Source of the DNA: Blasia pusilla
Lineage: Eukaryota > Marchantiophyta > Marchantiopsida > Blasiales
Assembly (NCBI GenBank): GCA_050084515.1
Contig: CM114272.1
Coordinates: forward strand, 46,500,001-46,564,000
Direction: 5' to 3'
Length of the DNA stretch: 64,000 nucleotides
The position numbers and the translations under genes are program-made. The notes beneath the pieces were generated by a model, which was not told the DNA's origin, searched no databases, and worked only from the letters and a program-made list of their open reading frames with translations. Shown piece by piece: positions 46,362 through 56,442 of the stretch; the stretch's first letter is position 1; every line of letters begins with the position of its first letter.

Positions 46362-49300
46362 GTGGACATAGGTGGAGGCATTTCCGGGAAAAATGACGGG
46401 AAAAAATCTCAAGCAAACAAGTCTGGGAGCTTCACTCCCAAGTCCTTGAGGACTCCTGCATCACCATCTCCAGGGCCTTGTTCGGCCAATGAGATAAGGC
46501 AGCAAGAAATCAAGGAGCGGGAAAGGAAAGCGGAGATGCAAAACCAGGAGCTTCTTGCAAAACGTGTACAAGAGGTGCTCGATAAACAAAACGCAGAGGC
46601 TGAGATGTCGTAGGCCTTGAAGAAAAGGGTCGCCGACGAAAAGTGAGAAAAGAAGCGTCTGGACACGTTGGTGAGGAGAGCAGAATTGGCTAAAGCGAGG
46701 AGGGAAAAAGCAATAGCCATTGAAGACAACCCTGCCCGTCCAACCGAAAGTGTTGAGATGCGGGAAATATCCCCGATGAAGTCCGGGGACATAATCAATA
46801 TAGCGGAAACGGCCGAAGTTCAAATCACGGACGATGAGGTCATGAGGACCGCCAGCGTGGAGATGGTGGACATTGCTGAAGAAGCAGGAGAGCGGTCATC
46901 CTTGTCTCTAAGCATGGCGGAAGAAATCAAACTCTATCGGATCGACGAGTTTCCAGTGGACTTGCCATCTGCTGTCTCAGAGCAGTTGGCTGGTCTAGAA
47001 ACCGACCCAATCTTCGAGCGGGTAAGAGAGGATCTGTGTTTTTTGAATTATGTGAAGGCCCATCTTGCAATTCATTGGCAATTCAGTGTAGCTTACTGAT
47101 CTTGTCCCCGTTGTGACAGGTGGTAAAGCGGATGGCACTGATGGAGGGCCACAATGCCCCGAGAATTCCACTCTGCCGATTGCGGACAATGGAGTACGTC
47201 GGCGAAATTCAGTCTGACGAGGATATTGTGAAGCTCAAACAATTGGCGGCGAGAGCATCCTACATCGACAGCTTCCCTCCGTTGTATGTTCAGCCTTACG
47301 ATGACCATGGAACCCAAGCGCTGGTTATGGAGGAGGACTTGGAAAAGCTCGACACATTCTGGAGGATGAGAGATCAGGAATTCAGAAGGCAAGTAGAGGG
47401 GACGGAATTCATCTGGATGAGGAATCTGCATTTCTTCATCTGGGATGGAAATCATAGGTTCATGGCGTGGACAAAGTTTGCAGAGGAGCGCCCAAACTCC
47501 TTGGAGGCACATTTTTGCGTGAAGGTAGTGGTCCTTCATCCATACCCTCATCACATGGCGACGGTGGAGCTGGCCATGCATGCCATGAACACGTAAGTTT
47601 CTTCTTGCTGCAAACCGTCGGACTCCAAGAGGTTGTTTGAGTCGTCACTGTTTTTGGGATGTTTTTGGCCGAACAAAACTCGTCGGACTCCGACAAGTTG
47701 CTCGATTGATCAATGGGTTAAGATGTTTTTGGCCGAAAGCAACTTGTCGGAGTCCGACGAGTTGTTCGACTGACCACAGGTTTAGGATGTTTTTGGCCCA
47801 AAGCAACTCGTCGGACTCCGACGAGTTGCTCGACCGGCCGCATTCTTTGGATGTATTTTGAAGAAAGCAACTCGTCGGATTCCGACGGGTTGCTTGACTC
47901 GAAGCTATTTTTGGAGGTTTTTTGATGTTTTTGGCGGAAAGCAACTCGTCGGAGTCCAACAGGTTGCATTCGGAAGTTGGAAGCTACATTTTTTGCGTCA
48001 AATTGCAGCTTTCATTGAAATTGCGCAACCTGTCAGACTCCGACGGGTTGCTATGTTCACTTTTGATATAGACTATCTGACAACCCGTCAGAGTCCGACG
48101 GGTTGAAACCAAGCAATCACAAATCTAAATGCAATCCGTCGGGCTCTAATGGGTTGCAAAAATCAGATGCTGGCAAAGGGTGCACAAATCAAAAAGAAAA
48201 CTTGGGCAAATAAATTTATTTCCCAAGATGCAGCCGTCACAATCCTTTGCTGGTCGAAGATACAGGCCGCGAAGAAGAGCGATGCATTGGAGTTGGAGCG
48301 GAGGGAGAAAGTATATGTGTCTGAGCGTGCGAAATTCATCCAAGCTGCAGTATCTGCAGCTACGAAGTACAAAGCAAGCAAGATGCAGCACTACATCGCC
48401 ATTCTCAACCCCGAACTTGGTCTAGAGTTTTACAAGGAGCTGAAGGCAATAATCAAGCGCAAGCGGAAAAGGGATGAAGATCCGCAAGGTCGGATTGGGG
48501 AGAAAGTGTCTCTCGATCGCGTGCATCGATTTTCCTTGTTTGGAATAAGAAAATTTAGGAGAATCCGACTAATGAAAATCAGTCTCGAGGGCATAAAGGC
48601 CCAAACGAGGGCAGCACACCATCCTCCGGATGTCTCTGATCCAGTGATCTCCCATTGGCTCCGCGAATGGTCGTTCTGGTACGCGTTGCGGCTGATCGGG
48701 AAGTCCATGCTGGAGGGTCTCCAAGCCGAGCTGAAAAGAATAGAGCCCATTCTGGAGGAAGCAAACCTGGAGAGTGCTGTAGATTTCAAACTTTGGCTCG
48801 ATAACATCCGGGACAAGCCCATCAAAAATCCAGGTTTCAAGACGATGTTCAAGGATTGCGTCCTCCCTCAGGCAGACCTTGACGAAGAAATCGAGGGGAA
48901 AAAAAGGGATCTCGCAAAGAAGAAGCGAGATCTTCAGGAGCAGGCGGCCGATGCACTTCGACTAAGAGCTGCCCAACGTATGGTGTTCAGGTACCTCGTC
49001 CATTGTAAGAATGCAGGTACCTGGGGAAAAATACCGGCAGCCTGCAAATTGTGGGCTTCTCCGCCTGATGGAGAGACATTCTCCATGTACGACACGGAGA
49101 TGGCTCAGCGCATGTCTGATTGGGAGGTGGAGAATTGACCGATTTGGCTGGACTTCAACAATCCTGAGGACATTACCGAGAAAGATTTACGCGTGCTTTA
49201 TGATGCAGTGGCCGCAGGACGGGACGACATCCCGAATTTTATGCAGCCTCAAGACTTTTTCAAAGGAGATGCGGAAGAGCAAGCCCTCGAGACAGCGGAG

Positions 49301-50771
49301 TTGGCTTCCAAGGTCCACACAGCCAAAGACAAATCTACAACGGGTCTCAAAGGCAAGGCGAGGGGAGCGAAGAATTCCGAGGCCGAGTCTTCCCAAAGAG
49401 AGCATGAAGATTCAAGGCCACAGCCAGAATCGTCCGGGCGAGCGGGGAGAGAGGGTCGGACCAGGTCCTCCGCGAAAAACAACCCCACCAGAGTCTGAGG
49501 TCATAGAGACCCCAACAAGCCGACCGCAGACTCGGGAGAAGCGGAAGCGAGAGGCGGCAGGGTTGTCCCAAGGAGAATACAGTCCATCATCCTTGGGAAG
49601 ACATAGAGAAAAAATGACCCGGACAAGCGTCCTCCTTCAGTTCACGAATTTACCGGATGAGCTGAAAAGTTTCAGTTCTCAAGCGTCGACACCCGCCATT
49701 GATAAATTGACAACGCTGGGACGGAAGCTTCAACGAAACGGGCACGCTCCTTGGACGGTCAATGGAGTGGTCGAAGAGATGGCGGTGTATCTATTGATAG
49801 CTGATTTGCCCTCGGGGTTGCGATTGTGGGACGAGAATCCGTCGGACGGGGTCTCAGACTGGAATGTTCCCCTTTCTTATGACCAGATTGCGCTCCTGTT
49901 TTCCTTTGCATACGCTTATCTGAGTGACAGGGGCTGCTTCTTAGTTTTGACAAGACGGAGCGAGGACGAGCTTTTCAACCTCCAGTGCGTCAAGAGGTCG
50001 CTGAAGTGGAGGACGGCGCAATCGTGGATCATCAAGAACGAGTACCCACTCCGATCCACGACGAGTCAAATTCGGGTAAGGCTCTATTCCTGTCTCCAGA
50101 TTGTATTTCTCCGACAGGTTGCTCCAATGTTAGTATTATAAAGAAGTTCTCTAGAGTTAAGCGAAGTTCTTTGGTGACGTGTTGCACATTATGTCACCAT
50201 ACTGAGAGTAGACCAGTGGCCAAGTTGCTGACATTGTTTCCAACGTGCTTCTTTACAGATGGACCACTCCTATGTTTACTGCTTCGTTCGGCCCGAGCAC
50301 AACTTCTAGGTGTTTAAGATCCAGGATCCTGTGGATCCATGCTCTGATGGGTACAGCTTAGATAGTTTAAACAATTCCCCCCCGGGAATTTTCATGCAAG
50401 ACGGTACCCCACTACTTGGAGGAAGGGAAAAGTTGCCAGCCCTGATGCAAACGCTCATCGAGCTCTGCTCAAGGCTGGATGACTTGGTGTTTGACTTAGT
50501 GGGCCTTTCAGGGGTGAGTATCAAAGGCGCTTGGCAGAGTGGCAGGAACATTCTCTGCCTCGAGGGAAGGCAGGAACTGTTTGACCTTTGTAAGGAGGCA
50601 AAGGCAGATTACGACATGCTAGTTGGGACATACAACTCTCCATTGAAGCTGAGAGCTCCGGTTCCAGACCCACCATTGGTAGTGACACCATCATCACTTC
50701 CAACAATTCTGAAAATCGGGAGGGCAAGGCCGAAAGTAATTTTGCAAGAGCTCTCGGACAATGACGGGTGA
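46362..50771 (+). pseudogene. Element B gene 2: coiled-coil, ParB-like and beta-class methylase-like protein
   Basis: This is the most complete copy; an intact product would be about 1200 residues. Exon 1 ends 47021 (CGG/GTAAGAG); a one-base loss near the ATG (46393) shifts its start and a stop follows at 46611. Exon 2 (47120-47592) is the ParB-like exon, with FFIWDGNHRFMAW. Exon 3 (about 48168-50076) lacks its first 40 codons. It is basic and helical (KKKRDLQEQAADALRLRAAQ) and then carries LLIADLPSGLRLWDENP (about 49790-49840) and PLSYDQIALLFSFAYAYLSD. These align with methylase motif IV (DPPYG) and its following helix. Exon 4 (50259-50771) has LIELCSRLDDLVFDLVGLSG, in the place of motif I. 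Motif IV before motif I is the beta-class order of CcrM-like methylases. Stops at 49136 and 50310 and a frameshift near 49488 make it a young pseudogene. Confidence 0.68.
47605..48165. repeat. Gene 2 intron 2 palindrome array, element B
   Basis: About nine palindromes at 60-75 bp spacing (47612-48157), with spacers of the type GATGTTTTTGGCCGAAAGCA shared with A's intron 2. The downstream part of the intron and start of exon 3 are deleted: a palindrome half runs into CAGATGCTGGCAAAGGG at 48166. Confidence 0.85.
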
Positions 50772-52594
50772 GTTCAAAGAACTCAAGGACCTAGCTTGAC
50801 TGCAGCATTTGGAGTAGGCATTTATTTGATGATGAGACAAAAGATTTCATAGAATAGATCAAATGTACAGTTCCGAGCTTCTTTCGGATGTCATAAAGGA
50901 GAAGATTTTTTCGAATGATGGTGGTGTTTCTAAAAGTTTGCTGAATATCTTTTATGTCTTTTTGAATGTGATCGTCTATGTACTGCGCTGACTTCTATTT
51001 TGCAACCCGTCGGATTTCCACGGCTTGCAACTTTTCACTTTTTTACCACTGCACCTTTTTGACCACTTCCAGGCAACCTGTCGGATTCTGACAGGTTGCC
51101 TGATCGCACTCTTTCCCTGTTGGTCCAACTTAAGAGGCAGTCTGGTGGGCTTCTTCACTTTGGCACCTTCCCCTAGTATCGTCAAACAAGGCGTAGGCTT
51201 CTTCTCTTCTCTCAGACGTGTTGGATTCCTACTACCTGTGGGATTGCCATCATGGTATTACCAAGGACGGAGCACATATTGATACGGGATGGGTGTCACA
51301 TTGCAAAGCGTACAAGATATACTGCCGAGGAAGGCGGTGGGACTCAAATCAGGTTACATGGGACCGTTATGGTGTACCTAGGGGGGGGCCAAGGCTCTCG
51401 AATTCGCCAATATTTTGGATCCTCGTCTACAATCGGCCAGAGGAGCCACTTGTATCCCAAGACATTCCTTTTGTACAGGAACCTAGGAGAGTTAGGAGTA
51501 AATTTGTAGATGACGAGGCTGAAGAAATCATAGACTAGGTCAAATGTACATTTCGGAGGTTCCTTCGGAGGTAATAAAGGACGAGATTTTTTCAACCCAT
51601 AATGGTGTTTGTAAAAGTTTGCTGGAAATTTTTTTTGGACTTGTGGATTGTGTTCTTTTAGCTACTCGGAATTACAATTTTGCAACCCGTATGATTCCGA
51701 CGGGTTGCAACTTTAAGCTTTTTGCCCACTGCAACTTTTTAACCATTTCCAGGCAAGCTGTCGGATTCCGACAGGTTGGCTGTTTGAGTGATCGGACTCT
51801 TTCCCTGTGAGACCAACCGGCGACGATTGTGGCGGGCTTCTTTACTTTTGGCTTGTTCCCCTACATTCGTCAAACCAGTTGTAGGCTTCTTTTCTTGTCT
51901 AAGATGTGCAGGATTCCTACTACCTGTCGGATTGCCATTTCGGATTCCCAACGTGTTTCGTGGGTGCAGGGTGGAAGAAAATCACTTCTAAAAATCTTTT
52001 CTTTCTTATGGTGAGCTTGCTTGCAAGAGGTGCAAGCCATCTGATTCCGATGGGCTACAAGAGTTGCAACCTGTAAAATTCCGACGGGTTGGGAGGAGTG
52101 CAGCTTCTCGATTTCTCAGATTTAGGATCTGAATGAAGGGACATCAGTTCCTCTTTACTCTAGACAGCTAACAATCTTTTGGTTCAATTATTGTCTCATG
52201 AGTTCACATTTCACAAAGTTGGTCTTGAGCAGACACCACTCATAACCAACTGAAAGTTGGTTATGAGGCAATTCAGGGGAGGCCATGATGAAGGCAACAA
52301 TCCCCGGCAAAAAGAGAGTTTGGCATCGTACCGATGCGCATCCGGGTGGTCCTCCAACAAAAATACCCATGGGCACTGCTTATTGTAGACTGAGACAGGC
52401 AATGTGAAGAAACTTACGCTCACATGGAGAGTGATGGAAAAATGTTTGTAGTGGTCTTATGATGTCTACTTTTCTTTCGCCCCCTGGAAAAAGGAGGTTT
52501 CTTTAGGCCCGAATTTGGACCACTACCTACTCTCTTCTAAAGATTTCATGAATTTGAAAGCAAACAAAAATTTCAAATATGTCAAAAAATTTTG
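50772..52594 (+). other. 3' region of element B: modules, gene 3 and palindromes
   Basis: The order is as in A: a module at 50866, palindromes at 51000-51105, gene 3 at about 51210-51538, a related module at 51539, palindromes at 51680-51785 and 52020-52095, then R-end inner sequence. Gene 3 reads MVLPRTEHILIRDGCHIAKR, TRYTAEEGGGTQIRLHGTVM, VYLGGG, then after a shift at a G run RPEEPLVSQDIPFVQEPRRV and the terminal VDDEAEEIID. The function is unknown; it could be a late exon of gene 2. Confidence 0.5.
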
Positions 52595-52687
52595 AAGAGA
52601 GGAGGCGGATTTGGCCCTTTTTTTTTAAGAGAGACTCTCCTCTCTTCCTCTCCTCTCTTACTCTCTCCTGCCAGAATACCAGCCCCC
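52595..52687. repeat. Right (R) terminus of element B
   Basis: It has the same terminal sequence as 25480-25579, ends in CCAGCCCCC at 52687 and is directly followed by the target duplication GACCTCTTC. Confidence 0.85.
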
Positions 52688-53815
52688 GACCTCTTCTACA
52701 CGCACCAGCTGCAGATTAACATCATTCTTGGTTTTGGTGGGTGCCGGTGGGATGGTGACATATTTGACCAAAAGCCGTGGCACTTGAGGTTCCAGACACT
52801 CCACCGCCGTTTGTCCCCCCTTCTTGCAATTACCACATAGGGGATTCAACTCCACTGGTCTCTTTGGGTTGGGGCAATTGTTTGCCCAATGCTCGGCTAC
52901 TCCACAATTATAGCAGCAATTTCTTTTGATAGGTGGGATGAATGTTGCGGGTCCCATGATCTGACGTAGGGGCCTCTGCTCTCCATATTCAAGCAACACA
53001 TATCTAGGGATCCAGCTACGGGAAGAACTAGCCCGAGGAATTTCCTGTACCGCATAGCATCCCTCCCATGGGTATGCTTCATACCATCCCTCTTTCCTTG
53101 AGGGTTCTTCTTGCATCCAACGTAAGTCTTGCTACAACATGCACTTTGGTATTGTATGCCCTTGAGTCCCACAAGCATTGCACCATATGTTAGGCCGCAT
53201 AAGACCTGGCCTTCTTCGAGGGTCTTTTTGGGCCGCCAAGTGTACCTTTAATTCGGCCATTTGCTTTGTCAATTTATTGATGGTGGATTTATCCCCATCC
53301 TTCTTAGTCTTACAGGCGGGACTAACAGATTTGCGGCTCTTTGTCTTCATGCTCTAGTCCTTACGCCCCTTTCCCAAAGACGAAAATTGGGCGTCTTGAT
53401 TTCTTCTTCTTCTTGCCTTTGGAGTCTTCTTCCGACTCTGAGTCTTCACTGCTTGTGCTGCCTCCGAGATATCCGAAGAGTCGGAAGAAGGCAAAGACTT
53501 TTCTGATGAAGAGCTTGTCCGCTTCCTATGATGTCTCTTCTTCCGGGTCCGCCTGGATTTCTCTAAGGCCTCGTAAGCTTCTGCAAAGGCGATGACACTT
53601 GCTAATGAGTCACGCTGCCCCCAACGATAGTAGCGATCCATCTCCTTGGATAAATTTGACAATACCAATCCACCAATTATGGCACAATGGTGTGCTCCAG
53701 CTTACCAGCCAAGCTGCGAAACCTTTGAGTGTACTCTCTCAAAGTCTCCTTCTTCCCTCTTGTAAGATCACGAAGCTTTGTAAGCAAGCAATCATCAAAT
53801 TCTAGGTCCAGGGAT
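52688..53815 (-). pseudogene. Ty3/gypsy gag remnant, 5' side of the B insertion
   Basis: The minus-strand frames encode LREYTQRFRSLAGKLEHT (about 53730) and a Lys/Arg/Ser-rich region (53668-53354). They include CCHC knuckles CNACGTQGHTIPKC (about 53170) and CYNCGVAEHWANNC (about 52910), and a third (CGNCKKGGQTAVEC) where His is replaced by Gln. The frame ends at element B in ...QLVRVEEV, which matches the restart at 37970. Gag is cut at about 53815 by another retroelement fragment. Confidence 0.8.
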
Positions 53816-54635
53816 TCATGAAGAAACTGTCGTGCGCATACATATCACTACACAACATACATCGCTCGTCACATCTACACCACACAACACCGATCTTCCC
53901 CACACACGGGTCGATCCACACATGTACAAAAATCAACTCATACATATACATGGAGATCACACAACCATTGGCAGATGCATACTCCCCATGTGATAACTCC
54001 ACAAGTCCTGCCTCCAACAAGTCCTGACTCCTGCTCTGAATCAAGGCTTGCTCCATATCAGAATACCTATAGGGTCGACGAAAGATCGGCGTATCACTAG
54101 CCAACTCAATCCGTATCCCGGGATCCTTCAACGTACCCAAGTCTCTCATACTGAAGGCAAAACAACTGACATGCCCTCTCAGAAACCTATGAACTCGCCA
54201 TCGCTCTCCTCCTATCAACTTGAGACCTATCACAGGCTCCCAAGTCTCCATCGTGACCTCATTAGGAGAGGACGCAACCTCCGGCTTTGGTTGCTATGTA
54301 GCAATCCTAGCCACCTCCGCAACAGCCACTCCACTCTAACCTCCTAAACCATGCTCCACATTCGAAAAATGAATATGTGCTACTCTAGCCGCCTTTGCAG
54401 TCTCTGCTCGAACGACATCCCAGGAAGTCCATGGGTGCCTATCTCTCCTCGTCTCGCCCCACCAATGCCTGTCATGACCACTGTGAGGCAATGGTCCAAC
54501 TCGTGGACGTGACGGCATGGATGACACTCGCATCCGTCTGTGCTCAGCCATACCTAGGCTGACTATCCATGTGAGACAGTTGAAGTCCATCGCCTGCCCC
54601 AACACCTGTCTCCGTGATGCCTCAGTCATCCTTGG
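53816..54635 (-). pseudogene. Retroelement fragment with reverse transcriptase N-terminus; target of element C
   Basis: The minus strand has GIRIELASDTPIFRRPYRYS, then DMEQALIQSRSQDLLEAGLV and ELSHGEYASA, the start of a gypsy-type reverse transcriptase (before the YxDD part). This frame then runs into an LTR-like start (about 53829, TGTCGTGCGCATAC). Upstream frames (54336-54635) are of unknown type. Element C begins at 54636. Confidence 0.6.
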
Positions 54636-54967
54636 GGGGGCTGGTACTCTGGCAGGAGAGAGTAAGAGAGGAGAGGAAGAGAGGAAGAGAGGAGAGTCTC
54701 TCTTCAAAAAAAAGGGCCAAATCCGCCTCCTCTCTTCAAAACTTTATGACATATTTGAAATTTTTGTTTGCTTTCAAATCCCGAAAACTTTAGAAGAGAG
54801 TAGGTAGTGGTCCACAGTTGGCCCTAAAAAAACCTCCTTTTTCCTTGGGGCGAAAAAAAAGTAGACATCATAAGACCACTACAAACATTTTTCCATCTCC
54901 TCATCTCGGTCAACAAAAAGCAGTGCCCTTGGTATTTTTGTTGGAGGACCACCCGGATGCCAACCCT

Positions 54968-55605
54968 AAGCATCTACTCCAAGGCATCTCTTGCTGAAAT
55001 TTCTACCTCATCTACTTGAACCTGCCCTAACTAAAGCCTCTTGATCAACATTGATGGCATAGGCTCGACCTGTCTCTTGGACATGCTTGAAGGTGAGATC
55101 TACCTCTATATTCTTCCCATGCTTGCTTCTTCTCAATCTGGTTCGAGCCCCGCCCTCAGTTCACAACTCCACTTAGCTCCACCTAGACAAATCTTCCAGA
55201 AATCACTCCTTGGATCCTCTCAACTCCATAGATCTCTCCCTTGGATTCTCAAGCTTTATGGCCTTCAAATGAGGTCCTCTAGGCTTCCATGAGGAATCTT
55301 CTAGCCCACAAGAGTCCAAGCATTTGAGCTCAGCCTCCATTGACCTCTTCTTATCCCCTTATTCTTCATTTCTTGGCCCTAACAATCAGATCCATCCCCT
55401 TGGTTCAAACCCTCCTCTACAACAGCAATCAAGCACTCTATCTCCTTCATTGGATACCCTGGAGACTCCCTAGTGCCTACACCATCTCCCTTGTCTCCTC
55501 TAGGCTTGAGGTCAATGGAGTGACTTGGCTACATTATCACCTTGTACAATCTTCTTGCCTTGTTCTTGGACAGCCTGCTGCTGGGCCTTTCTCTTGCACC
55601 ACCTC
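54968..55605. other. Unrelated 640-bp insert replacing R-end inner sequence in C
   Basis: The sequence between GGATGCCAACCC (left) and CTCCATAAGTCC (right) has no counterpart in A or B, where the second palindrome cluster and inner R sequence lie. It is pyrimidine-rich, free of palindromes and has no clear coding signal. It may be captured host DNA (as in Pack-MULEs) or a deletion filled with foreign sequence. Confidence 0.45.
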
Positions 55606-55714
55606 CATAAGTCCAAAAAAAAATATTCCAGAAAACTTTTACAAACACCATTATGGGTTCAAAAAATCTCGTCCTTTATTACCTCCGAAGGAACCTCGGA
55701 AATGTACATTGAAC

Positions 55715-56095
55715 CTAGTCTATGATTTCTTCAGCCTCGTCATCTACAAATTTACTCCTAACTCTCCTCGGTGACAGTACCAAAGGAATGTCCTGGGATT
55801 CAAGTGGCTCCTCTGGCCGGTTGTAGACGGGGATCGAAAATGTTGGCGAATTTGAGAGCCTTGGCCCCCCCCCTAGGTACACCATAACGGTCCCATGTAA
55901 CCTGTCTCGAGTCCCACCACCTTCCTCGGCAGTATACCTTGTACACTCTGCAATGTGACACCCATCCAGTATCAATATGTGCTCCGTCCCCGGTAATACC
56001 ACTATGGCAACCGCACAGGTAGAAGGAATCCAACACGTCGAGAGAAGAAAAGAAGCTATATGCTGCGCTTTTACGAGTTGAGGGGAAGGTGCCAA
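55715..56095 (-). CDS. Gene 3 of element C, unknown function
   Basis: This is the best-preserved copy of the small frame downstream of gene 2, uninterrupted through the G run that is shifted in A and B. It reads CWIPSTCAVAIVVLPGTEHI, LILDGCHIAECTRYTAEEGG, GTRDRLHGTVMVYLGGGPRL, ending VRSKFVDDEAEEIID. There is no ATG at the position used in B (GTG here) and no recognisable domain. A splice acceptor-like TCTCAG or GTAG precedes it in A, so it may be a terminal exon of gene 2 rather than a separate gene. Confidence 0.4.
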   Translation of the reverse strand: MAPSPQLVKAQHIASFLLSTCWIPSTCAVAIVVLPGTEHILILDGCHIAECTRYTAEEGGGTRDRLHGTVMVYLGGGPRLSNSPTFSIPVYNRPEEPLESQDIPLVLSPRRVRSKFVDDEAEEIID

Positions 56096-56134
56096 GGGAA
56101 GAAGCCCGCCAGACTGCCTGATCCGAAAGGGTCC

Positions 56135-56240
56135 GATCAGGCAACCTGTCGGAATCAGACAGGTTGCCTGGAGGTGGTAAAAAGGGTTCAGTGGTCAAAA
56201 AGCGAAAAGTTGCGAGGAGAAATCCGACGGGTTGCAAAGA
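56135..56240. repeat. Palindromes downstream of gene 2, element C
   Basis: GCAACCTGTCGGAATCAGACAGGTTGC-type palindrome at about 56142-56168 and a half unit near 56222-56235, in the position of 24000-24155 in A and 51000-51105 in B. Confidence 0.7.
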
Positions 56241-56442
56241 AGAAGTCCGTGGAGTACATAGACGATCACATTTGAGAAGACAAAATGATCACCAAACATT
56301 TACAAGCACCACCATCGATCGAAAAAATCTTCTGCTTTATATCATCCGAAAAAGCTCGGGGAATCAGAACGAGAACTTTTGCCTCATCATCAAAAACTCC
56401 CTACTCCAAACGCCGTCAAGCTGGTCGTTGAGTTCTTTGAAC

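Larger units (their letters stand above)
37971..52687. mobile_element. Element B: complete-ended MULE-type transposon, 14.7 kb
   Basis: The L end is GAGGTGCGGTAAGAGGAGAG at 37971; the R end, read inward from 52687, is GGGGGCTGGTATTCTGGCAG. It is flanked by a 9-bp duplication and interrupts a gypsy gag-pol frame. Gene 1 runs on the minus strand (45014 to 38380) and gene 2 on the plus strand (about 46362-50771). The element also contains an eight-copy 315-bp tandem array, an R-end fragment (42634-43024) and a solo LTR (43287-44443). Without the array expansion, R fragment and LTR it is close in size to A. Confidence 0.85.

Noticed and set aside
46082-50771. Element genes as bacterial contamination because of ParB and methylase similarity
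   Set aside because: The genes have GT-AG introns and eukaryotic TATA boxes and sit in a transposon inserted in a plant gypsy element.
53829-53985. A full LTR starting TGTCGTGCGCATAC
   Set aside because: Only the first part resembles the LTR at 6668; the 3' end cannot be found before reverse transcriptase sequence begins.
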